The notes beneath the pieces are model-generated. The model saw only the letters and a list, made by a program, of their open reading frames with translations, made no database searches and was not told the origin of the DNA. Both the position numbers and the translations under genes were made by a program. Positions 1 through 8,983 of a stretch of 64,000 bases of DNA are shown one piece after another. Each line of letters starts with the position of its first letter. Within the stretch, counting starts at the first letter, position 1. The stretch comes from Syntrophobacter sp963666995 (GTDB lineage Bacteria; Desulfobacterota; Syntrophobacteria; Syntrophobacterales; Syntrophobacteraceae), in NCBI GenBank assembly GCA_963666995.1, contig OY762941.1, positions 5,518,001 through 5,582,000 on the forward strand, read 5' to 3'.

Positions 1-1
1 C

Positions 2-742
2 CAGCAGGATTTCAGACTGTCCTGGACGGACCCTGCCGTATCCGTTCAACATGCCTATCGGTATCAAATTACGATTCTGGACAAGGACAGCCGCGTTGTG
101 ACTCTTTCGAATCCCGCGGTCGCCAAGGTCTTCCATCCTCCGGGAAGCGTCCGGGGGCTGCTTGCCGTTCCCGGTCCCCAGGGAATTCTTATCCAGTGGA
201 AACCTCCGACCAAGGACATTCAGGGGCAGGCCATGCACGGCGACCTCGAGTTCGTGGTGGAAAGGTACTCGCCGAACAAGGCATGGGAAAAGGTCTCCGC
301 CGTCCCCATCAGGGCAAACAACTTCCTGGATCAGGGGGTTGCAGCCGAGAACATGTACGGCTACCGGGTCACTCCGACCCTCGTCTACGAGGACACTCCG
401 ATCCTCGGCGAAGCGTCCACGACCGGCCAGGTCAAGGCCCCGGAAGCCTTGCCTCCGCCTCCTCCGGCAACGGTATGGGCAATCCCGTCGAAGGGCGCTC
501 TCGAGGTCCAATGGACAGAGAGTGAAGGCAGCGTGGCCGGGTACTACGTTTATCGCCGGGAAGGGAAAGAAATTATCCGCCTGACTGCGAGCCCGGTCCA
601 GCACCCCCCGTATGTCGACCGTTCCGTAAAACCGAATGCGGTCTACTTTTACGCGGTTTCAGCCGTGAGCACTCAGCCCGATCACAGGGAGGGCTTGCTG
701 TCTAAATGGGCCGAGATCCGGAGCTTGCCGTTTGAAAAGTAA
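2..742 (+). CDS. Fibronectin type III-like protein, 5'-truncated by window edge
   Basis: The reading frame is open from base 2 to the stop at 740-742, so the gene starts before the window; the first possible internal start (GTG at 98) is not the real one. The visible ~246 residues look like two consecutive immunoglobulin-fold/FN3-like modules. Module ends carry motifs such as GYYVYR and YFYAVSAVS, typical of FN3 strands F and G, and a proline-rich linker (PPPPPA) lies between them. Such proteins in this phylum are often cell-surface lipoproteins, but the signal or lipobox region is outside the window. It lies 54 bp upstream of lysA on the same strand and may share its transcript. The function is unknown and a role beside the lysine operon is not obvious. 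Confidence 0.6.
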   Translation, partial: QQDFRLSWTDPAVSVQHAYRYQITILDKDSRVVTLSNPAVAKVFHPPGSVRGLLAVPGPQGILIQWKPPTKDIQGQAMHGDLEFVVERYSPNKAWEKVSAVPIRANNFLDQGVAAENMYGYRVTPTLVYEDTPILGEASTTGQVKAPEALPPPPPATVWAIPSKGALEVQWTESEGSVAGYYVYRREGKEIIRLTASPVQHPPYVDRSVKPNAVYFYAVSAVSTQPDHREGLLSKWAEIRSLPFEK

Positions 743-796
743 TAGCGCAGGCTCTCACCCCGGTGAAAGACCGCCTGCCTGACAGGGGATGTTTTT

Positions 797-2071
797 ATGC
801 ACCATTTCCGTTACCAGAACGATGAATTACATTGCGAGCAGGTTCCCCTCCGCACAATCGCCGCTCAAGTGGGAACCCCCTGCTATGTGTACAGCCACGC
901 AACGCTCCGTCATCATTTCAGTGTGTTTGACGGATCATTTTCGGGCGTCCCCCACCTGACCTGCTTTTCGGTAAAGGCCAATTCGAACGTCGCCCTGCTC
1001 AGCCTTTTCGGCTCGCTTGGGGGAGGTGTCGATATTGTCTCAGGGGGCGAACTTTTCCGTGCGCGCAAGGCGGGTATCCCCGCCGGCAGGATCGTCTACT
1101 CGGGTGTCGGCAAGACCGTGGATGAGATCGACTACGCCCTCGGGGAAGACATCCTGATGTTCAATATCGAATCCACCCAGGAACTGGAAGCGATCGACGC
1201 CCGGGCCGCAAGCCTGGGGCGCAAAGCCAGGATCGCCCTCCGAGTCAACCCCGACGTCGACCCCCATACTCATCCCTATATATCCACTGGAATGAAGAAG
1301 AATAAGTTCGGCATTGAAATCGAGGGCGCCGTCAAGGCATACGAGCGCGCAAAAAGTTTGAAGAACGTGGAAATCCTGGGGGTTGATTGCCACATAGGGA
1401 GCCAGTTGACGGAAGTCACCCCGTTCGTCGACGCTCTCAGGCGCTTGCGCTCTCTCATGGACAGACTCAAAGCGCTCGGGATATCCGTCAAGTACCTGGA
1501 TCTCGGCGGAGGGCTTGGTATCGTCTACGACCAGGAAGCCCCTCCCCAGCCCCATGAATATGCCGAAGCCATTCTGCGCGAGTTGAAGGGACTGCCCTGT
1601 ACCTTGATTTTCGAGCCGGGGCGCGTTATCGTTGGCAATGCCGGTGTTCTTCTGGCAAGGGTGCTCTATACCAAGAGGAGTCCTGCGAAGAGCTTTATCA
1701 TCACCGATGCGGCCATGAACGATCTGATTCGCCCCAGCCTGTACGGCTCGTATCACCAGATTCAACCCGTATTGAAAAGGGAGCGGGAAGCCCGGATAGT
1801 GGATGTGGTCGGACCCATTTGTGAGTCGGGTGACTTCCTGGCCAGGGACCGGGAACTCCCGATGGTCCAGCCGGGCGACTATCTGGCGGTGATGAGCGCC
1901 GGAGCTTATGGATTCACCATGTCTTCGAACTACAATTCGAGGCCGCGCGCAGCGGAAGTTCTCGTCAAAGAGGACAGGTTCCACGTTATCAGGAGACGGG
2001 AAACCTGGGAAGACCTGATTCAATGTGAATCCATGCCGGATTTCCTGAAGCCGGTGGGAGCATACGAGTAA
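797..2071 (+). CDS. lysA: Diaminopimelate decarboxylase
   Basis: Converts meso-diaminopimelate to L-lysine, the last step of lysine synthesis, using PLP in the cytoplasm. The 424-aa length fits the family. The PLP-binding lysine is in FSVKANSN (Lys60), HIGSQ is the conserved substrate/cofactor motif, GGGLG binds the PLP phosphate, EPGR is present, and the C-terminal CESGD motif supplies the catalytic cysteine across the dimer interface. It is the first gene of a lysA-dapF-dapA-dapB-dapL series on the + strand. Start: ATG at 797, with a GGGGAT-type weak ribosome site upstream. Confidence 0.97.
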   Translation: MHHFRYQNDELHCEQVPLRTIAAQVGTPCYVYSHATLRHHFSVFDGSFSGVPHLTCFSVKANSNVALLSLFGSLGGGVDIVSGGELFRARKAGIPAGRIVYSGVGKTVDEIDYALGEDILMFNIESTQELEAIDARAASLGRKARIALRVNPDVDPHTHPYISTGMKKNKFGIEIEGAVKAYERAKSLKNVEILGVDCHIGSQLTEVTPFVDALRRLRSLMDRLKALGISVKYLDLGGGLGIVYDQEAPPQPHEYAEAILRELKGLPCTLIFEPGRVIVGNAGVLLARVLYTKRSPAKSFIITDAAMNDLIRPSLYGSYHQIQPVLKREREARIVDVVGPICESGDFLARDRELPMVQPGDYLAVMSAGAYGFTMSSNYNSRPRAAEVLVKEDRFHVIRRRETWEDLIQCESMPDFLKPVGAYE

Positions 2072-2144
2072 TCCGGGTACCTGACAGGTAACAGGGGCCA
2101 AGTCCTCTCGACGATCTATCGATTCACAATTGGAGATTTTCCCG

Positions 2145-3008
2145 ATGACTCGCGCAGCTGAAAAGATTTGCTTCCTTAAGATGAGCGGGAGCGGCAACGA
2201 TTTCATCGTGATTGACAACCGAACGCTGCAATTGAGCCACGAACAGGGCCGCGATCTTGCCCGGCTGGCTTGCAGAAGAAAAGTATCCGTAGGGGCCGAC
2301 GGGCTCATCCTGATCGAAGACGATCCGGAAGTGGACTTCAGGTGGCAGTTTTACAACGCCGACGGCAGCGACGCCGAAATGTGCGGCAACGGCGCTCGTT
2401 GCGCGGCGCGGTTTGTCCACCTCAAGGGGATCGTTCGAAAACCGCGGATGACTTTTCGAACTCTGGCGGGAATCATAGCGGCTGAATTGAAAGAACCCCG
2501 GGTCAAGATCCGGATGACGCCCACACACAGCCTCCAGTTGGACTTCTGTCTGCAGGTTGAGGAGCGGTCATTCTGCCTGAGCTTCATCAATTCAGGCGTT
2601 CCGCACTCCGTCAGCTTCCTCGAAAGTGAAGAAGCCCTGGAAGAATTCGACGTGTTCAATTGGGGCCGTGCCCTTCGATACCATGCGCGGTTTCAACCGG
2701 CCGGATCCAACGCCAACTTCGCCTTTGTCCGGGATGGCCGTCATATTTCGATTCGAACTTACGAGAGAGGGGTCGAAGGGGAGACGCTGGCGTGTGGAAC
2801 GGGTTCCATCGCCGTCGCGTTGATTGCCGCCGCCAGGCACATGGTGGAATCGCCGGTCGAGGTGAAGACGAAAGGCGGAGAGACACTGACTATTTATTTT
2901 GACAACCCGTCCCGGGAAGGTCCCGCGGAGTTTTCCGAAGTCTATCTGGAAGGCGACGCAAGGGTAGTCTACGAGGCGGAATTGTGGGATGAAACACTAA
3001 AGGAATAG
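2145..3008 (+). CDS. dapF: Diaminopimelate epimerase
   Basis: Interconverts LL- and meso-diaminopimelate by a two-cysteine acid/base mechanism. Both catalytic cysteines are visible: MCGNGARC (Cys80 from the chosen start) and ACGTGS (Cys217). The N-terminal MSGSGNDF motif is also typical. I chose ATG 2145, preceded by GGAG at 2132, over the TTG at 2130 which would place the start inside that ribosome site. The protein has 287 aa, about the usual length. It lies 73 bp after lysA and 10 bp before dapA, so it is probably co-transcribed. Confidence 0.96.
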   Translation: MTRAAEKICFLKMSGSGNDFIVIDNRTLQLSHEQGRDLARLACRRKVSVGADGLILIEDDPEVDFRWQFYNADGSDAEMCGNGARCAARFVHLKGIVRKPRMTFRTLAGIIAAELKEPRVKIRMTPTHSLQLDFCLQVEERSFCLSFINSGVPHSVSFLESEEALEEFDVFNWGRALRYHARFQPAGSNANFAFVRDGRHISIRTYERGVEGETLACGTGSIAVALIAAARHMVESPVEVKTKGGETLTIYFDNPSREGPAEFSEVYLEGDARVVYEAELWDETLKE

Positions 3009-3018
3009 GGAGGTACTC

Positions 3019-3894
3019 ATGTTTCAAGGCGCGATGGTGGCAATCGTGACACCGTTCAAAGCCGGCCAGGTGGATGAAGAAACGTTTCGGCAATTGATTG
3101 AATTCCAGATTGCCAATGGGACCCATGGGATCGTTCCCTGCGGAACCACCGGTGAATCGGCAACTCTGAGTTTCAAGGAGCACGAGCGTGTAATCGAGAT
3201 CACTGTGGAGCAAGTCAACAAACGCGTTCCCGTTATCGCTGGAACCGGTTCAAACAATACTGAAGAAGCCATTCGCCTGACGAAACATGCCAAAACCGCC
3301 GGAGCCGACGGTGCTCTGTTGATCAGTCCGTACTACAACAAACCCACCCAGGAGGGTCTCTACAGGCATTTCGAAAAGGTAGCGAAATCGGTCGACATTC
3401 CGCTGGTAATCTACAATATCCCCGGACGCACGGCGGTCAATATCGATCCGGACACATTCGCCAGGCTCGCCAAAATCGACACCATCGTCGCCGTAAAAGA
3501 GGCATCCGGCAGCATGACGCAGATCACGGATATCATCGCGAAATGCAATAAAGATCTCGTCGTTCTGTCCGGCGAAGATTCCCTGACGTTTCCTCTCCTG
3601 TGCGTCGGCGGAAAGGGTGTCATTTCCGTTGTGTCCAACGTTGCGCCAAGGGATATGGCCGACCTCTGCGACCTGTTCTTCGAAGGAAAATTCGAGGACG
3701 CACGGAAGCTCTATTATCGACTTCTGCCCCTTTGCCACGCTCTTTTCTACGAAACGAACCCGGTACCGGCCAAAACCGCTCTGGCCATGATGAAGAAGAT
3801 CGAAAACGACGAGGTGCGGCTGCCCCTGGCGCCCATGTCCGAAACGAACCGCGAACGTCTGAGAAGGGATCTGCAGGCCTACGGCCTGCTGTAA
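3019..3894 (+). CDS. dapA: 4-hydroxy-tetrahydrodipicolinate synthase
   Basis: Condenses pyruvate with aspartate semialdehyde, the first committed step of the DAP/lysine pathway. This 291-aa TIM-barrel aldolase has the GTTGES motif for the pyruvate carboxylate, YYNKP and IYNIPGR (catalytic tyrosine), and the Schiff-base lysine in VAVKEASG (Lys160). A ribosome site GGGAGG lies 6-7 bases before ATG 3019. It follows dapF closely and precedes dapB by 79 bp. Confidence 0.97.
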   Translation: MFQGAMVAIVTPFKAGQVDEETFRQLIEFQIANGTHGIVPCGTTGESATLSFKEHERVIEITVEQVNKRVPVIAGTGSNNTEEAIRLTKHAKTAGADGALLISPYYNKPTQEGLYRHFEKVAKSVDIPLVIYNIPGRTAVNIDPDTFARLAKIDTIVAVKEASGSMTQITDIIAKCNKDLVVLSGEDSLTFPLLCVGGKGVISVVSNVAPRDMADLCDLFFEGKFEDARKLYYRLLPLCHALFYETNPVPAKTALAMMKKIENDEVRLPLAPMSETNRERLRRDLQAYGLL

Positions 3895-3973
3895 GCCCTC
3901 CATGGCGCGAATCATGTCCGGCAGCCGATAATTTTGTGGAGAGAACAGCAATCGTTGGTGGAAGGAGGATCGA

Positions 3974-4777
3974 ATGGTCCGTGCGGCAGTGGCCGGCGTT
4001 GCCGGCAGGATGGGTTCCAGAATCGCCCAGTTGGTTCGTGAAACCGATGGGATCGAACTGGTCGGCGCCTTCGATCATGCCGGGCATCCCGCAGTGGGGA
4101 AAGAAGTCGCGGAACTCATCGGGGGGGCTCAGACCGGACTTCGCGTGGCGGCATCGATCCGGGATGTGCTCGACGCGGCCGATGTCGTCATCGACTTCAC
4201 CATGGCGTCCGCCTCTCTTGAACATCTTCGTGCCGCCGCATCCCGAAAGAAAGCGATGGTAATCGGTTCGACGGGCTTCACCGGGGAACAGATGCAAGAG
4301 GCGGCAAAGCTTGCCGCTGAGATCCCGTGCGTGATATCTCCCAACATGAGCATGGGCGTCAACGTCCTCTTCAAGGTGGCCGGCGATCTCGCCCGCCTGC
4401 TTGGAGACGACTATGACGTGGAGATACTGGAAGCCCATCATCGCTTTAAGAAAGATGCCCCGAGCGGGACCGCGGTGAAGCTTGCCCAGGTAATCGCAAA
4501 ATCGCTCGATCGAAACCTGGAGGAAGTTGGAGTCTATGCCAGGCATGGAATCATCGGTGAGCGGGCCGCCCGCGAAATCGGAATTCAGACGATTCGCGGA
4601 GGGGATATCGTGGGAGAGCACACGCTCATCTTTGCCGGAATGGGAGAGCGGATCGAGATCACCCATCGCGCTCAGAGCAGGGACAACTTTGCGCGAGGAG
4701 CCATCAGGGCCACACTCTGGGTTACAAAACAGCCCGCCGGTCTCTACGGCATGGAGCACGTCCTTGGCATCCGGTAA
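3974..4777 (+). CDS. dapB: 4-hydroxy-tetrahydrodipicolinate reductase
   Basis: Reduces the DapA product to tetrahydrodipicolinate with NAD(P)H. The 267-aa protein has the N-terminal Rossmann motif (VAGVAGRMG), the catalytic segment EAHHRFKKDAPSGTA (His and Lys acid/base) and the FAGMGERIEITHRA C-terminal motif. GAAGGAGG lies directly before ATG 3974. After dapB there is a 273-bp gap before dapL in which I see no gene. Confidence 0.97.
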   Translation: MVRAAVAGVAGRMGSRIAQLVRETDGIELVGAFDHAGHPAVGKEVAELIGGAQTGLRVAASIRDVLDAADVVIDFTMASASLEHLRAAASRKKAMVIGSTGFTGEQMQEAAKLAAEIPCVISPNMSMGVNVLFKVAGDLARLLGDDYDVEILEAHHRFKKDAPSGTAVKLAQVIAKSLDRNLEEVGVYARHGIIGERAAREIGIQTIRGGDIVGEHTLIFAGMGERIEITHRAQSRDNFARGAIRATLWVTKQPAGLYGMEHVLGIR

Positions 4778-5050
4778 CGATACCACCCGCCCCGAACGAT
4801 CGCCGGCGCATAGTGCCCCCCATCGAACCCGGGTGAAGGCCGGCACACGGGATGTTTCAATCGGTGCCCGTCCCGATAGTGCAAAATCCCACCTCCCCTT
4901 CGGGAGCGGTTTGTACGAAATTACATCCAGGATCGGACTGGGATGACAGGTTAATTATTTTCCATTTTCAGCCGATTGATCTAGAGGAAAGACAGGGCTG
5001 AAAAGGAGCGAGCCGTTAATTATCGCACTGATGAACAGGCGGAGGACCAC

Positions 5051-6223
5051 ATGGCATTCGTTAAGGCAGACAGGCTGAAACTTCTTCCTCCCTATCTCTT
5101 TCAGGAAATCGACCGGCTGAAGGCTGAATTGATGGCGAAGGGCGTCGATGTGATCAATCTTGGAGTGGGAGATCCCGACCTTCCGACCCCTCCACACATT
5201 ATCAAGGAACTCGCGGTCGCCGCCGAAGACCCATCCACCCATCAGTACCCCTCGTATTCGGGAATGAATGATTTCAAGGTGAGTGTGGCGCGCTGGTACC
5301 GGCGCCGTTTCGGAGTGGAACTGGACCCGATGAGCGAAGTCCTCACCCTCATCGGCTCAAAAGAGGGACTCGCTCACCTTCCGCTTGCCTGCATAAACCC
5401 GGGGGACCTTGCCCTGGTGCCGACCCCGGCCTACCCCGTGTACCACGTCGCCACTATGTTCGCGGGGGGCAAGTCCTACTTCATGCCGCTCGTGCGCAAG
5501 AACCATTTTCTGCCGGATCTCGACGCCATACCCTCCGATGTGGCCCGCGAAGCCAAGATCATATTCATCAATTACCCGAATAATCCTACGGGAGCCACCG
5601 CAGAAAAGGGCTTTTTCCAGAAGGTCATCGAATTCGCCAGACAATACGACGTGATCGTCTGTCACGACGCCGCATACACGGAAATGGCCTTCGACGGCTA
5701 CCGTCCGGTGAGCTTCCTTGAACTGCCGGGTGCCAAAGAGGTCGGCATTGAGTTCCATTCCCTGTCCAAGACCTACAACATGACGGGCTGGAGGCTCGGT
5801 TTCGCGGTCGGAAACGCCGCCATCGTCGACGGAGTCGGGCAGGTCAAGAGCAATATTGATTCGGGGGCTTTCAACGCGGTCCAGTGGGCGGGGATCACCG
5901 CGCTCGAGGGAGACCAGAGCTGTGTCCTTGAAATGCAGCAGATCTACACGGAGCGACGTGACGCCCTGATCGACGGCCTTCGCAACGCGGGGTTGCAGCC
6001 CATCGTGCCCAAGGCCACCTTTTATGTCTGGTGCCCGACGCCGCCTGGATATTCTTCCAGGGAGTTTACATCCCTGCTGTTGAAAGAAGCCGGGATCGTG
6101 ACCACTCCAGGCAGCGGCTTCGGAGAACCGGGCGAGGGCTACATCCGCATCGCCCTCACTGTTTCAAAGGAGCGGATTCAGGAAGCTGTCGGTCGGATCC
6201 GGAAGCTTTCCTTCCAGGGTTGA
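5051..6223 (+). CDS. dapL: LL-diaminopimelate aminotransferase
   Basis: Transfers an amino group from glutamate to tetrahydrodipicolinate to give LL-DAP in one step, bypassing the succinylase/acetylase branch. It is a class I PLP aminotransferase of 390 aa. LGVGDPDLPTP is the N-terminal substrate loop, NYPNNPTGA is the conserved Asn/Pro motif, and the PLP lysine is in SLSKTYNMTGWR (Lys240). Position beside dapA, dapB and dapF and the closeness to the DapL2-type family support dapL over a generic aspartate aminotransferase. No dapD, dapC or dapE is visible. GGCGGAGGA precedes ATG 5051. Confidence 0.93.
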   Translation: MAFVKADRLKLLPPYLFQEIDRLKAELMAKGVDVINLGVGDPDLPTPPHIIKELAVAAEDPSTHQYPSYSGMNDFKVSVARWYRRRFGVELDPMSEVLTLIGSKEGLAHLPLACINPGDLALVPTPAYPVYHVATMFAGGKSYFMPLVRKNHFLPDLDAIPSDVAREAKIIFINYPNNPTGATAEKGFFQKVIEFARQYDVIVCHDAAYTEMAFDGYRPVSFLELPGAKEVGIEFHSLSKTYNMTGWRLGFAVGNAAIVDGVGQVKSNIDSGAFNAVQWAGITALEGDQSCVLEMQQIYTERRDALIDGLRNAGLQPIVPKATFYVWCPTPPGYSSREFTSLLLKEAGIVTTPGSGFGEPGEGYIRIALTVSKERIQEAVGRIRKLSFQG

Positions 6224-6280
6224 GCAGCCGCGTGTCCGCAGGACAACCCGAACGGGAAGCCGAACGAGTGGGATGAATCC

Positions 6281-6541
6281 ATGGGTCGTATTCTTTTATT
6301 TGCAATCCTGTTTTTTTTGGGCTATCTGGTCCTGAAAAGCCTTGGTGCGTCTCTGCTCAAACATCGGGGCCAGGATGACGGCGAGAGCGACTCCGGCAGC
6401 ACGGAACTCATCCAGGACCCGCAGTGCGATATTTATTTCATGAAACAGCACGGAATCCAGGCCAGGATCGGCGGACAGACCTTTTACTTTTGCAGTGAAG
6501 CGTGCCGCGATAAATACATCGAAGCCCATCGCAAGCGTTGA
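6281..6541 (+). CDS. Small membrane-anchored YHS-like metal-binding protein
   Basis: 86 aa. An N-terminal hydrophobic segment (about residues 4-24) would anchor it in the membrane. The C-terminal half has a cysteine pattern DPQCDIY...FYFCSEACRDKY, characteristic of YHS/TRASH-like metal-binding domains (one Cys, then a CxxxC pair about 27 residues later). The family is uncharacterised; related small proteins (PP0621-like) are common in proteobacteria. It lies between dapL (57 bp) and the transaldolase gene (21 bp) and is probably part of the same transcript. A role in metal sensing or handling is inference. Confidence 0.7.
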   Translation: MGRILLFAILFFLGYLVLKSLGASLLKHRGQDDGESDSGSTELIQDPQCDIYFMKQHGIQARIGGQTFYFCSEACRDKYIEAHRKR

Positions 6542-6562
6542 GGTTCCAACAGGAGAAACGGA

Positions 6563-7228
6563 ATGAAATTTTTCATCGATACGGCAAATCTTGAGGAGAT
6601 CCGGGAAGCTCACAGCCTTGGGATTCTCGACGGCGTTACGACCAACCCCACCCTCATCGCCAAGGAAGGTATATCCACGCGGGAGGATTTTGAAAAACAT
6701 ATCAAGACGATCTGCGAAATTGCACAAGCCCCGGTCAGCGCCGAGGTCGTCAGCACGTTATCGGAGAAGATGATCCAGGAAGCCCGGTCGCTGGCCAAGA
6801 TCGATCCGCACGTCGTCGTCAAGATCCCAATGATCACCGAGGGTCTGAAAGCCGTCAGGCAGCTTTCCGAAGAGGGCGTCAATACCAACGTCACGCTCGT
6901 CTTTTCGCCCTTGCAGGCCCTCATGGCGGCTAAGGCCGGGGCCACTTATGTCAGCCCCTTCGTAGGCCGTCTGGACGACATCTCAAGTGATGGGATGGAG
7001 GTGGTCGAACAAATCCTCGAGATCTTCTCGAATTATCTCTTCGAGACTGAAATCATCGTTGCAAGCATTCGCAATCCCATCCATGTCCTGGTGGCGGCCA
7101 AGCTGGGAGCCGACATAGCGACGATTCCCTTTAAAGTTATAGACCAACTGGCGCATCACCCGTTGACCGACCTCGGGCTGGAAAAATTTCTGAAGGACTG
7201 GGAAAAGGTCGAAAAGCACAAATCCTGA
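6563..7228 (+). CDS. tal: Transaldolase / fructose-6-phosphate aldolase family
   Basis: A 221-aa member of the small transaldolase (TalC/FSA) family, which moves dihydroxyacetone units between sugar phosphates in the non-oxidative pentose phosphate pathway. Diagnostic motifs are FIDTAN at the N-terminus, DGVTTNPTL, the Schiff-base lysine in VVVKIPM (Lys87), NVTLVFS and SPFVGR. Sequence alone does not separate transaldolase from fructose-6-phosphate aldolase activity. AGGAGAAACGG precedes ATG 6563. It is the last gene of the run that begins with dapL. Confidence 0.92.
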   Translation: MKFFIDTANLEEIREAHSLGILDGVTTNPTLIAKEGISTREDFEKHIKTICEIAQAPVSAEVVSTLSEKMIQEARSLAKIDPHVVVKIPMITEGLKAVRQLSEEGVNTNVTLVFSPLQALMAAKAGATYVSPFVGRLDDISSDGMEVVEQILEIFSNYLFETEIIVASIRNPIHVLVAAKLGADIATIPFKVIDQLAHHPLTDLGLEKFLKDWEKVEKHKS

Positions 7229-7417
7229 TCGATCGTCCCGGCGGCAGTTCCACGATGCCTCCTTATTGACCCCGTCCGAGGCGGAGGAGAAGAAACCGTG
7301 CAGATAATGTGCTGCAAAGATCGCCCGAATACCACCGGCGGCGGGGGATGGACGGCTTGGAACTCACCCGGAATGCACTCGACCGCATGAGAGTATCAAG
7401 GTCGGTGGGAGGGGAGT

Positions 7418-8056
7418 ATGAAGGGCTCGACAAGACGACGCGCTGAGTCCATCTCGTGTGCATGGCTTCTTTTCTGCATGCTGCTCCTGGTGCATTCCTA
7501 TTCGGTGGCTGAGATCTTCAAGTATGTGGACAAGGACGGGGTCATTCACTTCACGAATGTCCCCACCCAGCCGGAATCAAAGGCTCTCGCCCTGCCCCCT
7601 CCGACAGAGGCCAACTTCAACCGGTACTTTCCTTCCCGCTCTTTTCTGTCCGCATGCAATCCCGCAAACCAGAACTATTTTGATCCCCAGATCAGGATGG
7701 TGTGTCAAAGACACGGCCTGGACCAGAATCTTGTCAAAGCAGTGATCCGGGCGGAGTCCGCTTTCGATCCGCAGGCGGTTTCCCCTAAAGGCGCAATGGG
7801 GTTGATGCAACTGATGCCGGGCACATCACGGGATCTCGGGGTCCTGAATCCTTTCGATCCCGACCAGAATCTGGACGCCGGCGTCCGGTATCTCAAACTA
7901 CTGCTGAACCGGTTCAACAACAATGTGAGGCATGCTCTGGCGGCCTACAACGCCGGCCCGGAAAACGTCGAGAAGTACGGAGGCATCCCTCCTTTCGACG
8001 AGACTCAAGTCTACGTCCAGCGTGTATTGGATTACTATTCCCGCTATCACCAGTAA
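7418..8056 (+). CDS. Periplasmic lytic transglycosylase with DUF4124 domain
   Basis: 212 aa with an N-terminal signal segment (about residues 12-32) followed by a short DUF4124-type domain (KYVDKDGVIHFTNVP) and a C-terminal SLT (lysozyme-like) domain. The SLT domain carries the catalytic glutamate in IRAESAFDPQAVS, then GAMGLMQLMPGT and the AYNAGP motif. It cleaves peptidoglycan glycan strands to form 1,6-anhydro ends. GGAGGGGAGT precedes ATG 7418. It stands alone between the transaldolase and pgsA. Confidence 0.93.
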   Translation: MKGSTRRRAESISCAWLLFCMLLLVHSYSVAEIFKYVDKDGVIHFTNVPTQPESKALALPPPTEANFNRYFPSRSFLSACNPANQNYFDPQIRMVCQRHGLDQNLVKAVIRAESAFDPQAVSPKGAMGLMQLMPGTSRDLGVLNPFDPDQNLDAGVRYLKLLLNRFNNNVRHALAAYNAGPENVEKYGGIPPFDETQVYVQRVLDYYSRYHQ

Positions 8057-8307
8057 TCCCCGGGACCGGTTCCGTTCGCTCCGGACACCGGTCCGGAGGG
8101 AGACGCGCAGCGGAAGAATTCAAAAATTCACCTATCCGGAATGCCTCTCGGACTTTTGCCCTTTCAATAATCAGCTATTTAGGTTAAAAAATATTCGGAT
8201 TTTGAAGGCTTGCATTCGTCACTTCCGCATCGGTGAAGCAACGAAGTTGCGGATCGGAGAAGTGGAGAAACTTATAGTATTTTACTATCAAACCAACCTG
8301 TTGCCGT

Positions 8308-8970
8308 ATGAAAGATGACGATCTCCGGGCAGGCTTCGACAAGCCGTCTTTCCTTCTGCAGAAGTATTCAATGGCCGCCATGAACAGAAGCGAATTCTCC
8401 AGACAGAGCCTCACGAATTTGCCCAATGTTTTGACCTATCTCAGGATGGCGTCGATACCGGTCATCCTGTTTCTTCTCACCCCCCCCGCATCGGCCGAGT
8501 CCCTGAACGTCGCTTCCATCATCTTCATCCTGGCTTCCATAACCGATTACCTGGACGGCATCCTGGCCCGGCGCCACAACCTTGTTACCTCTATCGGGAA
8601 GCTGCTCGATCCGCTGGCCGACAAACTGCTCACCTCCGCGGTACTCATCATGCTCATCGCCCTGGGAAAAGTTCAGGCCTGGCTCGTGTTTCTGATCATA
8701 GGAAGGGAGATCTCCATCACAGGCTTGAGGTCCATCGCAGCGAGCCACGGTCTTATTCTGAATGCAAGCCGAATGGGCAAGAACAAAATGATCTCCCAGA
8801 CCATCGCACTCATTTTCCTTCTCCCCTCAATCCCCAAAATCGGTTGGCTGCTCGATGACCTGGGGATCGTCTTCCTGTGGATCTCTCTGGTCCTTGGCTA
8901 CTGGTCCGCAATGGATTATTTCACGCACTTCTGCCGTGAAGCCACGAGACGCAGCCAGTTGAAGGAATGA
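8308..8970 (+). CDS. pgsA: CDP-diacylglycerol-glycerol-3-phosphate 3-phosphatidyltransferase
   Basis: Makes phosphatidylglycerol phosphate, the committed step to anionic phospholipids, in the inner membrane. It has the CDP-alcohol phosphotransferase signature: DYLDGILARR, then GKLLDPLADK eight residues later (pattern D-x2-DG-x2-AR-x8-G-x3-D-x3-D). Several hydrophobic segments follow. The N-terminus is uncertain: the family usually begins a few residues before LPNVLTYLR, and neither ATG 8308 nor internal ATGs (8371, 8380) has a good ribosome site. The downstream gene begins 13 bp after the stop. Confidence 0.92.
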   Translation: MKDDDLRAGFDKPSFLLQKYSMAAMNRSEFSRQSLTNLPNVLTYLRMASIPVILFLLTPPASAESLNVASIIFILASITDYLDGILARRHNLVTSIGKLLDPLADKLLTSAVLIMLIALGKVQAWLVFLIIGREISITGLRSIAASHGLILNASRMGKNKMISQTIALIFLLPSIPKIGWLLDDLGIVFLWISLVLGYWSAMDYFTHFCREATRRSQLKE

Positions 8971-8983
8971 AGGATTCGTTTAC

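Noticed and set aside
1040..2308. Long minus-strand frame across lysA and dapF
   Set aside because: Antisense shadow of two clear enzymes; no recognisable protein features.
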